Source: Nocardioides zeae
GTDB lineage: Bacteria > Actinomycetota > Actinomycetes > Propionibacteriales > Nocardioidaceae
Assembly (NCBI RefSeq): GCF_030818655.1
Contig: NZ_JAUTAN010000001.1
Location: 3,658,001-3,722,000 of the forward strand
DNA length: 64,000 nt
Reading direction: 5' to 3'
A model generated the notes under the pieces. It did no database searches and had not been told where the DNA came from. It saw only the letters and a program-made list of their open reading frames with translations. Shown here in pieces: positions 16,826 to 27,250 of this stretch (positions within the stretch are counted from its first letter, which is position 1; every line of letters begins with the position of its first letter). Both the position numbers and the translations under genes were made by a program.

Positions 16826-18052
16826 ATGAAACGCACGTTATCGCTTTCGTGGGGACCGGCGACCCCCTCCGGCGTGCTCGCCCTCGCCGGCCTCGCCCTC
16901 GTCGCGAGCACCTACGGCCTGGTGCGCCTCGCCTACGGCCTCTTCCTCCCCGACGTGCAGGCCGACCTCGCCCTCGGGGACCGTGCCGCGGGCTACGTCT
17001 CCTCCGGCGCCTCCCTCGCCTACTGCGTCGGTGCGCTGGCGGGGCTGGTCGCCGACCGCCGTCCACGGACGGTGCTGACGGCAGCCGTGCTCACCGGCGG
17101 CGTCGGCGCCACGGGCATGGCGCTCGCTCCGGGCGCCGGCACCTTCGCGGTCGCCGCGGTGCTCGCGTCGTCCTCGGCCGGGCTCGCCTCGCCGGCGCTC
17201 GTGGCGATCGTCGACCGCCAGGTGGCCGCCGAGCGCCGCGAGCGGGCCCAGGCGGTCGTGAACTCCGGGACCGGCCCCGGGCTCGTCGCGGCCGGCCTGC
17301 TCGCTGTGGTGCTGCTGCCCGACTGGCGGGCGGGGTTCGCCGCCGGTGCCGCCGCGACCCTCCTCTGCGGCGGACTGGTGCTGCTCCTCGCGCGGGGCGG
17401 CTCCTCCGGACCCGCCGGCCCGCGGCCCGCCGGGTACGACGCGGGTCACGCCGCGACGTACCGGGTGCCCGCGCTGCTCGTCCCCGCGCTCGGTGCCCTC
17501 GGGCTGGGCGCGGCCTCGGCTGCGGCGTGGACCTACGGGCGCGCCCACCTGGCCGCCCAGGGCCTCGGCGAGACGGCGACGACGGTGGCGTGGATCGGCA
17601 TCGGGGTGGGTGGTACGGCGACGGTGCTGACCGCGCGCCACCTCGCGGCCCGCTCGCCGCGGGCCGGGTGGGCCGTGACGGTGGCGGCCGTCGCCTGCGC
17701 CCTCGTGCTGCTCGGCGCCGCGGGTGGGGCCCCGGTCCCGGCCGGGCTGGCCTGCGCGCTCTTCGGCTGGGGCTTCGTCGCGGCGACGTCCGCCCTCATC
17801 GCGTGGGCGGGGGAGCTGCGCCCGCAGGCGCCCGCGGGCCTGGTCGCCGGGTTCTTCGTGCTGCTCGTGCTCGGCCAGGCGCTGGGCTCCGCCCTGGCGG
17901 GCGAGGTCACCGGGCGCAGCGGGTCGGGCGCGGCCTTCCTGCTCGCCGGCGCCGTCGCGGCGCTGTCCTGTGCGGCGTCCCTCCCCGGGCGCGCCGGGAC
18001 GGAGCCGAGTGCGACCCGATCGGACAGTGCCCGCACGCCGGCGCCCTGGTAG
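16826..18052 (+). CDS. MFS transporter (YbfB/YjiJ-like), probably controlled by the adjacent TetR
   Basis: About 408 residues with 12 predicted membrane segments; GLVRLAYGLFLPDVQADL and AGYVSSGASLAYCVGALAGLVADR fit the YbfB/YjiJ-type MFS. The first codons (ATG AAA CGC ACG TTA TCG) are AT-rich and include the rare TTA leucine codon, unlike the rest. They look more like promoter or operator sequence, so the GTG at 16874 is a serious alternative start. Export of a compound sensed by the TetR is likely; its identity is unknown. Confidence 0.82.
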   Translation: MKRTLSLSWGPATPSGVLALAGLALVASTYGLVRLAYGLFLPDVQADLALGDRAAGYVSSGASLAYCVGALAGLVADRRPRTVLTAAVLTGGVGATGMALAPGAGTFAVAAVLASSSAGLASPALVAIVDRQVAAERRERAQAVVNSGTGPGLVAAGLLAVVLLPDWRAGFAAGAAATLLCGGLVLLLARGGSSGPAGPRPAGYDAGHAATYRVPALLVPALGALGLGAASAAAWTYGRAHLAAQGLGETATTVAWIGIGVGGTATVLTARHLAARSPRAGWAVTVAAVACALVLLGAAGGAPVPAGLACALFGWGFVAATSALIAWAGELRPQAPAGLVAGFFVLLVLGQALGSALAGEVTGRSGSGAAFLLAGAVAALSCAASLPGRAGTEPSATRSDSARTPAPW

Positions 18053-18061
18053 ACCTGTGAC

Positions 18062-19213
18062 GTGGACCTCACCCTGACGCCCGACCAGGAGGCCTTCCGG
18101 GCCGCCGCCCGCGAGTTCTGCGACCGCGAGGTCGTGCCGCACCGCACGGCGTGGGACCGCGCCGAGTCCGTCGACCTCGCGATCGTGCCCAAGCTCGGAG
18201 AGCAGGGGTTCTTCGGCGTGAAGATCCCGGAGGAGTACGGCGGCCTCGGCCTCGACCTCCTCACCTACTGCCTGGCGATGGAGGAGCTCGGCCGTGCCGA
18301 CTCCGCCATCCGCGGGATCGTCTCGGTGTCGGCCGGTCTCTTCGCCGGACCGATCCTGGCCCACGGCACCGAGGAGCAGAAGCAGCGGTGGCTGCCCGGG
18401 ATCGTCGCCGGCGAGCTGCTCGGGTGCTTCGGCCTCACCGAGCCCGGCCACGGCTCCGACGCCGCGAACCTGCGCACGAAGGCGGTCCGCGACGGCGACG
18501 ACTGGGTGATCGACGGCGAGAAGATCTTCATCACCAACGGCACCTGGGCCGACGCCTGCCTCGTGTTCGCCCGCACCGGCGGGCCCGGCCCGAAGGGCGT
18601 CTCCGCCTTCATCGTCCCGACGGACACGCCCGGCTTCGAGCGGCGCGAGGTGACGGGCAAGCTCGGGCTCCGCGGCCAGGCGACCGCGGCGCTGTCGTTC
18701 AGCGGCGTGCGGGTGCCCGCCGACGCCCTCCTCGGCGAGGAGGGCCAGGGCTTCCGGATCGCGATGTCGACGCTCGACACCGGCCGGGTGGGCATCGCGG
18801 CGAGCTGCACCGGGATCGTCGCGGGCTGCCTGGCGGCGACGGTGGAGTACACGACCCAGCGCGACCAGTTCGGCAAGCCGATCGCCGCCCACCAGCTCGT
18901 GCAGGACCTCATCGCCGACATGTCGGTCGACGCCGACGCCGCGCGGCTGCTGGTCTGGCGCGCCGCCGACCTCGCGATGCGCGGCGAGCCGTTCTCGCTC
19001 GCCGCGTCGAAGGCCAAGCTGTTCGCCTCGGAGGCGGCCGTGCGCGCCGCCAACAACGCCGTCCAGGCCTTCGGGGGCTACGGCTACGTCGACGACTACC
19101 CCGTCGCGAAGTACCTCCGCGACGCCCGCGTCATGACCCTCTACGAGGGCACCAGCCAGATCCAGAAGCTGCTCATCGGTCGCGCGGAGACCGGGGTGTC
19201 CGCGTTCGTGTGA
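18062..19213 (+). CDS. Acyl-CoA dehydrogenase
   Basis: A 383-residue FAD enzyme doing the first beta-oxidation step (alpha-beta desaturation of acyl-CoA). Motifs: IPEEYGGLGLDLLTYCLAMEEL, the FAD-binding CFGLTEPGHGSDAANL, KIFITNGTWADACLVFAR, and the catalytic glutamate in LYEGTSQIQKLLIGR at the C-terminus (short/medium-chain position). QAFGGYGYVDDYPVAKYLRDA is also diagnostic. The GTG start is 9 bp after the MFS stop. Chain-length or substrate preference is not readable. Confidence 0.92.
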   Translation: MDLTLTPDQEAFRAAAREFCDREVVPHRTAWDRAESVDLAIVPKLGEQGFFGVKIPEEYGGLGLDLLTYCLAMEELGRADSAIRGIVSVSAGLFAGPILAHGTEEQKQRWLPGIVAGELLGCFGLTEPGHGSDAANLRTKAVRDGDDWVIDGEKIFITNGTWADACLVFARTGGPGPKGVSAFIVPTDTPGFERREVTGKLGLRGQATAALSFSGVRVPADALLGEEGQGFRIAMSTLDTGRVGIAASCTGIVAGCLAATVEYTTQRDQFGKPIAAHQLVQDLIADMSVDADAARLLVWRAADLAMRGEPFSLAASKAKLFASEAAVRAANNAVQAFGGYGYVDDYPVAKYLRDARVMTLYEGTSQIQKLLIGRAETGVSAFV

Positions 19214-19280
19214 CCGACGCGGCTCCCCGCGACCCAGCGGTACGCCGCGCGAACGCGCTCCGCTGCTTAGGCTGGTCCGC

Positions 19281-20471
19281 ATGTACCGACTCCGCAACGG
19301 CGTGCAGAACTACTCGTGGGGGTCGCCCGAGGCCATCCCGCGCTTCCTGGGCGAGCGTCCCGACGGCACGCCGGTCGCCGAGGTGTGGATCGGCACCCAC
19401 GCCCTGCAGCCGTCGACCGCGGTCGACGCGACGGGCAACGCGAAGCCGCTCTCCGACCTGACCGGCGACCTGCCGTTCATGCTCAAGGTGCTCGCCGCCG
19501 ACCAGCCGCTGTCGTTGCAGGTGCACCCCAGCAAGTCGCAGGCCGAGGACGGGTACGCCGAGGAGGAGCGCGCGGGCATCCCGCTCGATGCCCCGAACCG
19601 CGTCTACAAGGACGACAACCACAAGCCGGAGATGGTCTACGCGCTGACCACCTTCGACAGCCTCATCGGGTTCCGCCCCACCGTGGAGATCCTCCGCGTG
19701 CTGGCCCCGCTGGAGACGCCGCTGACCCAGAAGCTGGCCGAGGACCTCCGCGCCGACCCCGGCTTCGCGGGCATCGTGCGTCGCGTCGAGTGGCTCCTCA
19801 GCTCCGAGGTCAGCCCGGCCCAGATCGGCGAGGTCGTCGGCGCCTGCCGTGCCCTCGGCAAGATGGGCCTCGACATCAAGCGCGCCTACTCGACCGCGGT
19901 CGAGATCGCCGAGTACTACCCCGACGACGTCGGGGTCGTCATCTCCCTCATGCTCAACCGGATGACGCTGCAGCCGGGCGAGGCGGCCTACCTGGGCGCG
20001 GGCATCATCCACGCGCACCTCAAGGGGCTGTGCCTCGAGGTCATGGCGTCCTCCGACAACGTGCTGCGCGCCGGCCTGACGCGGAAGCACGTCGACCCGA
20101 CCGGCCTCGTGACCTGCCTGGGCACGACCGGCATGGCCCGCATCGCCCGGGTCAACCCCGAGTTCGCGCTCGCGGAGACGGAGGTCTTCAGCCCCGCCGA
20201 CGTCGAGTTCGCGCTGGCCGTCACCCAGGTCTCGCACGCCGACCCCGAGGGCGTCGCCGTCGTCAACGCCCGGCAGTCGCTGCTCATCTGCACCGGTGGC
20301 GAGGTCGACGTGCGCAACGGCGCCGGCGAGCAGGTGCGGCTGGGCCGCGGCGAGTCGGTGTTCCTCGGCCCGGAGGACCGCGACTGCGTCATCATCGGGC
20401 TGGGCGAGGTCGCGCAGGCCTTCGAGCCGGCCCGCCGGGCCGTGCACTCCCGCCTCGTCGACGTCGTCTGA
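19281..20471 (+). CDS. manA: Mannose-6-phosphate isomerase, class I
   Basis: A 396-residue zinc enzyme that interconverts fructose-6-P and mannose-6-P, feeding mannosylation and GDP-mannose. Zinc ligands are visible in LSLQVHPSKSQAE (Gln, His), DNHKPEMVYAL (Glu) and GAGIIHAHLKG (His). The catalytic Arg lies in NVLRAGLTRKHVD. Length is normal. It starts 67 bp after the dehydrogenase. Confidence 0.93.
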   Translation: MYRLRNGVQNYSWGSPEAIPRFLGERPDGTPVAEVWIGTHALQPSTAVDATGNAKPLSDLTGDLPFMLKVLAADQPLSLQVHPSKSQAEDGYAEEERAGIPLDAPNRVYKDDNHKPEMVYALTTFDSLIGFRPTVEILRVLAPLETPLTQKLAEDLRADPGFAGIVRRVEWLLSSEVSPAQIGEVVGACRALGKMGLDIKRAYSTAVEIAEYYPDDVGVVISLMLNRMTLQPGEAAYLGAGIIHAHLKGLCLEVMASSDNVLRAGLTRKHVDPTGLVTCLGTTGMARIARVNPEFALAETEVFSPADVEFALAVTQVSHADPEGVAVVNARQSLLICTGGEVDVRNGAGEQVRLGRGESVFLGPEDRDCVIIGLGEVAQAFEPARRAVHSRLVDVV

Positions 20472-20480
20472 CGCCTCCGC

Positions 20481-20924
20481 TCACTCCGCGGTGACGGGCC
20501 GCATCGTGCGCGTCACCCGGGTACGCCGCGCGTGGAGCCCCCGCGCCACGGCGGCCACGATGGCCTCGCCCTCGAGCACGCCGCACGTCAGCAGGTCGAC
20601 GTTGGCCAGGTCGTGCTCGGGCCACGTGTGCACGGCGAGGTGCGACTGCGACAGCACGAGCGACATCGTCACCGCGCCGTTCGGGAAGACGTGCGCGGCC
20701 TCGCCGAGCACCACGGCCCCGCCGGCGGCCGCCGCCTCGCGCAGCACGGCCACCATCGCGACCGCGTCGGCCAGCACCGTCGGGTGGTCGGTCCAGACGT
20801 CGAGCGCGTAGGAGCACATCTCGTCACCGGACGGCGCGGTGACGGGCGCGGTGACGGGCGCGGTGACGGGCGCGGTGACGGGCGCCGTCGCCGACGCGGC
20901 CGCGAGGGGGGCATCCAGGCTCAC
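20481..20924 (-). CDS. speH: S-adenosylmethionine decarboxylase-like proenzyme
   Basis: Makes decarboxylated SAM for spermidine synthesis through a pyruvoyl group formed by self-cleavage. The cleavage Ser, His five residues later and Cys twenty residues later are spaced exactly as in SpeH (SQSHLAVHTWPEHDLANVDLLTCG). Gln precedes the Ser where Glu is usual. The start is uncertain: GTG 20924 (used) includes a Thr-Ala-Pro-Val repeat leader; ATG 20819 gives a compact 112-residue enzyme. No spermidine synthase gene is adjacent. Convergent with manA, 9 bp apart. Confidence 0.8.
   Translation of the reverse strand: MSLDAPLAAASATAPVTAPVTAPVTAPVTAPSGDEMCSYALDVWTDHPTVLADAVAMVAVLREAAAAGGAVVLGEAAHVFPNGAVTMSLVLSQSHLAVHTWPEHDLANVDLLTCGVLEGEAIVAAVARGLHARRTRVTRTMRPVTAE
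20839..20886. repeat. 12-bp tandem repeat, four units
   Basis: Four copies of GTGACGGGCGCG (last base differs in the fourth) encode repeated Thr-Ala-Pro-Val on the minus strand, in the doubtful N-terminal leader of the SAM decarboxylase. Unit length is a multiple of three, so copy changes keep frame. Confidence 0.9.
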
Positions 20925-20955
20925 GGCGGGGGACCCTTCCCCGCCGTACCCGGTC

Positions 20956-22213
20956 TCACGCGTCCGGATCGTGCTTCTCCCGCAGCTCGGCCGGGGTGAG
21001 GCCGTCCTCCGTGTGCGGCACGTCCTCGGGCAGCGACGGGGTGGGCGCCGGCGGGGCCGTCGGGCCCGCGGGCGCCGTGGGCGTCCTGGTACGGCGCGTC
21101 CGCCGCCACCGCCTCGTCGACGCTCTCGTTGAGGTAGCGAAGCACCTCCACCACCGTCGCCGCGACGGGCACGGCGAGGAACGCGCCCGTGATGCCGAAG
21201 ATGGTCGAGCCGGCCGTGACGGACATGAGCACGATGCCGGCGTGCAGCCGCATGCTCTTGCCCTGCAGCCACGGGGAGAGCACGTTCCCCTCGAGCTGCT
21301 GGACGGCCACGATGATGATGAGCACGATGAGCGCGTCACCGGGCCCGTTGGTCACGAGCGTGACGAGGCAGGCGAGCGCTCCGGCGGTGACGGCGCCGAC
21401 GATCGGGATGAACCCGGCGAAGAAGGTGAGGATCGCCAGGGGGATGGCGAGCGGGACGCCGATGAACACCAGGCCGAGCCCGATGAAGAGCGCGTCGATG
21501 AAGGACACGAGCGCCTGGGTGCGGATGAAGCCGCCCAGGGTGTTCCACGCCCGGCTGATGACCTCCACGAAGTGGCCCCCGACGCGGCGGCCGCCGATCG
21601 CGGAGACCCACGGCAGGAAGCGGTGGCCGTCCTTGATGAAGAGGAACGTCAGGATGAGCATCAGCACGAGGTTGATGAGCACGTTCGTGACCGCCGAGAT
21701 GCCGGTGATCACCCCGGCGCTGATGTTGGCCGACTGGTCGGTCAGCCAGTCCTGCACGGTCTCGAAGGCCTGCGTGATCTGGCCGTCGCTGATCTGCAGC
21801 GGACCGTCCTGCAACCAGTCGCGCACCTCGCCGACGCCGCGCACGGCGCTGTCGGCGATGTCGTTGGACTGGCCGGCCACCTGGGGCGCCAGCAGGTAGC
21901 CCACGAGGACGAGGCTGCCGAGGAAGCCGAGCATCACGCCGGCCGCGGCCAGGGTCGACGGCACGCCGTGCCGCCGCAGCCACGTGGTGGGTGGCGCCAG
22001 CAGGGTCGCGAGGACGAGCGCGAGCGCGACGGGGAACCAGACGACCCACGTGTGCCCGACGATCCACCCCAGGATGTAGAGCGACACCGCGCCCACGATG
22101 AGCCGGATGCCCCAGACGTTGAGCTTGCCCAGGCCGCGGTCGATCACGTCCGCACGGTCGGGCTGGGGTCGGGGTCGATGGTCCGGGTTCTCGCTGGCGG
22201 AGGACGTCGTCAC
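20956..22213 (-). CDS. AI-2E family transporter (single-base frameshift near C-terminus)
   Basis: About 419 codons once one extra base near 21085 is ignored. The AI-2E (PerM/YdiK) body has about eight membrane segments, with [65 protein letters not shown] and [18 protein letters not shown]. After [15 protein letters not shown] the frame changes into a Pro/Thr linker and an acidic tail ending [12 protein letters not shown], which reads as genuine protein. The family includes putative autoinducer-2 exporters and Na+/H+ antiporters; the function here is unknown. Confidence 0.85.
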
Positions 22214-22313
22214 GGGCCAACCCTAGGCCGTCGGGTCCGGCGGGCGCGGCGGTGCGCCGTACGGGCCGTTTTGTTACTCACGGGTCACTCGAGGGGCCCC
22301 GGACCTTCCACGT

Positions 22314-22330
22314 TGACAGTAATGGTGTCA
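22314..22330. promoter_or_regulatory. 17-bp operator candidate before the thiolase operon
   Basis: TGACAGTAATGGTGTCA, an inverted repeat overlapping a TTGACA hexamer (22313-22318) that may be the -35 box. It matches the 13697 site in length, first six bases and outer arms. Binding by a lipid-responsive repressor would block the promoter directly. Confidence 0.55.
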
Positions 22331-22410
22331 CAATCGGCGACGGACACCGATCGGCACGGGTCTGCCCGGAGGCCGATCCACTGCAACCATCGAGGCAGGC
22401 AAGGACCGAC

Positions 22411-23622
<1,212 letters not shown>

Positions 23623-23651
23623 GCGCCGGAACGACCAGGAGAGAACAGCAG

Positions 23652-25850
23652 ATGACCGAGCAGAGCGCCGTCCGCTACGAGAAGGACGCCGACGGGATCG
23701 TCACCCTCACCCTCGACGACCCGAACCAGAGCGCCAACACGATGAACGACCTCTACCGCACGTCGATGACGGCCGCGGTGGAGCAGCTGTACGCCGAGCC
23801 CGAGGGCTCCGTGAAGGGCGTCGTCCTCGCCAGCGGGAAGAAGACCTTCTTCGCCGGTGGCGACCTGAAGGGCATGGTCCAGGCCCGTCCCGAGGACGCG
23901 GGCGAGATCTTCGCGATGGTCGAGGACACGAAGGCTGCCCTCCGCAAGCTGGAGCTCTACCCCGCGCCCGTCGTCGCCGCGATCAACGGCGCGGCCCTCG
24001 GCGGTGGCCTCGAGATCGCGCTCGCGGCCAACCACCGCGTCGCGTGGAACAGCCCCAAGGCGCAGATCGGCCTGCCCGAGGTGTCCCTCGGCCTGCTGCC
24101 CGGCGGTGGCGGCGTCACCCGCACCGTGCGCATGTTCGGCCTCCAGACCGCGCTCATGGACATCCTCCTCCAGGGTCCGCGCATGAAGCCGGCGCAGGCG
24201 AAGGACAAGGGCCTCGTCGACGAGCTCGTCGACGACCTCGAGCAGCTCCTCCCCGCCGCCCGGGCGTGGCTCGCCTCCGTCGCGGACGACGCGTCGGCCG
24301 CGCAGCAGCCGTGGGACCGGCCGGGCTACAAGATGCCCGGCGGCACGCCGTCGACGCCGAAGCTCGCGCAGTTCCTGCCGGCCTTCCCGGCGCTGCTCCG
24401 CCAGCAGATCAAGGGCGCGCCCTACGAGGCGCCGCGCGCGATCCTCTCGGCCGCGGTCGAGGGCGCGCAGGTCGACTTCGACACCGCCTCGCGGATCGAG
24501 TCGCGCTACCTGACCGGCCTCATCGTCGGCCAGCAGAGCAAGAACATGATCCAGGCGTTCTTCTTCGACCTGCAGGCCATCAACGCGGGCTCGCTGCGTC
24601 CCGACGGCCACGACAAGTTCACGGGCCGGAAGGTCGGCGTCCTCGGCGCCGGCATGATGGGCGCGGGCATCGCCTACGTCTTCGCCAGGTCCGGCGCGCA
24701 GGTCGTCCTCAAGGACGTCTCCGTCGAGGCGGCCGAGCGCGGCAAGGCCTACTCGGAGAAGCTGCTCGACAAGGCGGTCTCCCGCGGGCGCGAGACCGAG
24801 GAGGGCAAGGCGGCGTTCCTCGAGCGCATCCACGCCACCGCCGACCCGGCCGACTTCGCGGGCGTCGACGTGGTCGTCGAGGCCGTCTTCGAGGACCCGG
24901 CCCTCAAGGCCAAGGTGTTCGCCGAGATCGCGGAGCACGTCAACCCCGACGCACTGCTGTGCTCCAACACCTCGACGCTGCCCATCACGGAGCTGGCCGA
25001 GGGCGTCGACCGTCCGGCGGACTTCATCGGCCTGCACTTCTTCTCGCCCGTCGACAAGATGCCGCTCGTCGAGATCATCCGCGGCGAGGAGACGACCGAC
25101 GCCGCGCTGGCGAAGGCCTACGACCTGGTCCAGCAGATCAAGAAGACCCCGATCGTCGTCAACGACAGCCGCGGCTTCTACACGTCGCGCGTCATCGGCT
25201 TCATGGTCAACGAGGGCCTGCAGCTGCTCGCGGAGGGCGTGCACCCGCAGACCCTCGAGCGGGCGGTCACGCAGGCGGGCTACCCCGTCGGCACGCTGCA
25301 GCTCACCGACGAGCTCAACATGGAGCTCATGAAGAAGATCGCCAAGGCGACGGCGGACGCCGCCGAGCGCGACGGCCTCGCCTACGAGCCCCACCCGGGT
25401 CTCGCGGTGGTCGACAAGATGATCGAGCTCGGTCGTCCCTCGCGCCTCAAGGGCGCCGGCTTCTACGAGTACGACGAGGCCGGCAAGCGCCAGGGCCTGT
25501 GGTCCGGCCTGGCGGAGGCCTTCCCCGTGGCCGAGCAGCAGATCCCGTTCGAGGACGTGCAGGACCGCGTGCTCGTGCTGGAGGCGCTCGAGACGGCGAA
25601 GACCTTCGAGGAGGGCGTCATCACGTCCGCCGCGGCGGCCAACATCGGCTCCATCATGGGCATCGGCTTCCCGCCGCACACGGGTGGGGCCGCGCAGTAC
25701 ATGACCGGCTTCGAGGGTCGCGACGGCGCGCTCGGCCTCGATGCCTTCATCGCCCGGGCCGACGAGCTGGCCGACCAGTACGGCGAGCGGTTCCGCCCGA
25801 CGGAGTACCTCCGCAAGCTGGCCGCCAACGGGGAGTCCTTCCCGGCCTGA
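23652..25850 (+). CDS. fadB: Multifunctional beta-oxidation protein: enoyl-CoA hydratase / 3-hydroxyacyl-CoA dehydrogenase
   Basis: A 732-residue alpha subunit that hydrates enoyl-CoA and oxidises 3-hydroxyacyl-CoA. The crotonase half has the oxyanion loops [11 protein letters not shown] and [16 protein letters not shown], with [14 protein letters not shown] carrying a catalytic Glu. The NAD-binding half starts at about residue 320 ([21 protein letters not shown]); catalytic His is in [19 protein letters not shown]. The C-terminal domain has [14 protein letters not shown] and [17 protein letters not shown]. An AGGAGA site precedes the ATG. It forms a trifunctional complex with the upstream thiolase. 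Confidence 0.94.
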   Translation: MTEQSAVRYEKDADGIVTLTLDDPNQSANTMNDLYRTSMTAAVEQLYAEPEGSVKGVVLASGKKTFFAGGDLKGMVQARPEDAGEIFAMVEDTKAALRKLELYPAPVVAAINGAALGGGLEIALAANHRVAWNSPKAQIGLPEVSLGLLPGGGGVTRTVRMFGLQTALMDILLQGPRMKPAQAKDKGLVDELVDDLEQLLPAARAWLASVADDASAAQQPWDRPGYKMPGGTPSTPKLAQFLPAFPALLRQQIKGAPYEAPRAILSAAVEGAQVDFDTASRIESRYLTGLIVGQQSKNMIQAFFFDLQAINAGSLRPDGHDKFTGRKVGVLGAGMMGAGIAYVFARSGAQVVLKDVSVEAAERGKAYSEKLLDKAVSRGRETEEGKAAFLERIHATADPADFAGVDVVVEAVFEDPALKAKVFAEIAEHVNPDALLCSNTSTLPITELAEGVDRPADFIGLHFFSPVDKMPLVEIIRGEETTDAALAKAYDLVQQIKKTPIVVNDSRGFYTSRVIGFMVNEGLQLLAEGVHPQTLERAVTQAGYPVGTLQLTDELNMELMKKIAKATADAAERDGLAYEPHPGLAVVDKMIELGRPSRLKGAGFYEYDEAGKRQGLWSGLAEAFPVAEQQIPFEDVQDRVLVLEALETAKTFEEGVITSAAAANIGSIMGIGFPPHTGGAAQYMTGFEGRDGALGLDAFIARADELADQYGERFRPTEYLRKLAANGESFPA

Positions 25851-25870
25851 CCTGCTCCACCTGCTCCACC

Positions 25871-25920
25871 CGGGCGTGGCCCCAGCGCGACGGAAATCGT
25901 CGCGCTGGGGCCACGACCCG
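25871..25920. repeat. CGTGGCCCC-type intergenic palindrome, copy 1
   Basis: Arms CGTGGCCCCAGCGCGACG and CGTCGCGCTGGGGCCACG around a GAAAT loop, between the convergent fadB and a membrane protein gene. The same sequence, with one arm change, recurs at 63796-63836. The ends (CGTGG/CCACGA) link it to the TCGTGG family. Probable bidirectional terminator. Confidence 0.88.
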
Positions 25921-25929
25921 TTCCGGGGC

Positions 25930-26334
25930 TCAGACGGGCTTCAACGGCAGGCGACCTGAGGCGATCTCCTGCGCGAGCGTCGTGACCAGCGTCCCCGAAG
26001 CCCGCCACCCGCGCACGCTCTCGGCCCGCAGCACGCGGTGCTGCTCGACGACCTCGACGGTCCAGGGGCGGCGCAGCAGCACCTTCACGAGCCAGAACAG
26101 CGGCAGGACGAGCACGAGGAGCAGCAGCTCGACGAGGAGTGCCCCGACGATCGCCAGCAGAGGGATCACGACGACGACGAACAGGATCCCGACCACGATG
26201 CCCACGAGGCTGTCGCCCCCGAGGTCGCCGTCGCTGGCGTCGCCGGGCTCGTAACCCAGCCGTCGTCGGGGGCGCCAGGGGAGCATCCGGCGGCGTACGA
26301 CGACGGTGCGTCCGTCGGGTGTCGAGACCTGCAT
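25930..26334 (-). CDS. Small membrane protein of unknown function
   Basis: 134 residues from ATG 26334, with GAGGATGG upstream. A short basic N-terminal part ([22 protein letters not shown]) is followed by two adjacent long hydrophobic segments (about residues 45-90, [20 protein letters not shown] and [17 protein letters not shown]). A basic cytoplasmic C-terminal part follows ([23 protein letters not shown]). It is not recognised as a named family. Divergent from the CsbD gene. Confidence 0.65.
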   Translation of the reverse strand: MQVSTPDGRTVVVRRRMLPWRPRRRLGYEPGDASDGDLGGDSLVGIVVGILFVVVVIPLLAIVGALLVELLLLVLVLPLFWLVKVLLRRPWTVEVVEQHRVLRAESVRGWRASGTLVTTLAQEIASGRLPLKPV

Positions 26335-26456
26335 GACGCCATCCTCGCCGCAGAGGGGCGGCGAGCGGGGCCGATCGTGGACTTCCTGGGGTTCTCGCGA
26401 CGACGTGCCTACCGTGGAGGGCGACCGTTCCACCGACGACGCACGGAGGTTGCACC

Positions 26457-26630
26457 ATGGGTATCGCCGACAAGGCCAAGAACACCGCGCAGGACCTCGC
26501 TGGCAAGGCCAAGGAGGCCCTCGGCGACGCGAAGAACGACGACGAGCTGAAGGCGGAGGGCAAGGCGGACCAGACCAAGGCGTCCGCCAAGCAGGCCGGC
26601 GAGAACGTCAAGGACGTCTTCCGCTCCTGA
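26457..26630 (+). CDS. CsbD family stress protein
   Basis: A 57-residue, highly charged, Lys/Ala/Asp-rich helical protein (GIADKAKNTAQDLAGKAKEALGD then GKADQTKASAKQAGENVKD). This pattern and length are those of CsbD/YjbJ, small general-stress proteins induced by SigB-type sigma factors or osmotic stress; the molecular role is unknown. A GGAGG site precedes the ATG. The next gene, a peroxidase, starts 124 bp downstream and may share stress control. Confidence 0.87.
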   Translation: MGIADKAKNTAQDLAGKAKEALGDAKNDDELKAEGKADQTKASAKQAGENVKDVFRS

Positions 26631-26754
26631 TCCTCACCGCCCCCGGGGCGGGACACTGGTGGGCCGCAGCCATCCGCGCGATGATCGGCACCGAACCACC
26701 GGTGTCCCGCCCCGACGCACGTCCGCAGCGACCCGAGGAAGCCCGAGGAGCCCC

Positions 26755-27246
26755 GTGAGCACGCAGAGCACCCTGACCGACTTCACCGCGACCCGGCTCG
26801 ACGGCCACGTCGAGCCCCTGTCGACGTACGCCGGCAAGGTCGTCCTCGTCGTCAACACCGCCAGCCAGTGCGGGTTCACGCCCCAGTTCGAGGGCCTTGA
26901 GGAGCTCTACCAGAAGTACGGCGACCGGGGCCTCGTCGTCCTCGGCTTCCCGTGCAACCAGTTCAACGGCCAGGAGCCCGGCGACGCCGACGAGATCGGG
27001 TCCTTCTGCCAGCGCAACTACGGCGTCACGTTCCCGATGTTCGCCAAGGTCGACGTCAACGGGCCCGACGCGCACCCGGTCTACGAGTGGCTGCGCCACG
27101 AGAAGTCCGGCCTGCTCGGCGGCAAGATCAAGTGGAACTTCACGAAGTTCCTCGTCGGCCGCGACGGGCGGGTCATCGGCCGCTACGCCCCGACGAAGAA
27201 GCCGGAGAAGATCGCCGGCGACATCGAGAAGGCGCTCGCGGCCTGA
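26755..27246 (+). CDS. Glutathione peroxidase family (thiol peroxidase)
   Basis: 163 residues from GTG 26755. The peroxidatic residue is cysteine, not selenocysteine (NTASQCGFTPQFEGLEELY). The Gln and Trp of the catalytic site are in LGFPCNQFNGQEPG and IKWNFTKFLV. The second Cys in LGFPCNQF is the usual resolving-like position in Cys-type enzymes, which accept electrons from thioredoxin rather than glutathione. Actinobacteria lack glutathione, so lipid or alkyl hydroperoxide reduction through thioredoxin or mycothiol is likely. Convergent with the GH6 gene, 4 bp apart. Confidence 0.92.
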   Translation: MSTQSTLTDFTATRLDGHVEPLSTYAGKVVLVVNTASQCGFTPQFEGLEELYQKYGDRGLVVLGFPCNQFNGQEPGDADEIGSFCQRNYGVTFPMFAKVDVNGPDAHPVYEWLRHEKSGLLGGKIKWNFTKFLVGRDGRVIGRYAPTKKPEKIAGDIEKALAA

Positions 27247-27250
27247 CGCC

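Noticed and set aside
26640..26760. Upstream in-frame start for the peroxidase
   Set aside because: Similarity begins at the GTG at 26755; the upstream stretch reads as Pro/Arg-rich non-family sequence.
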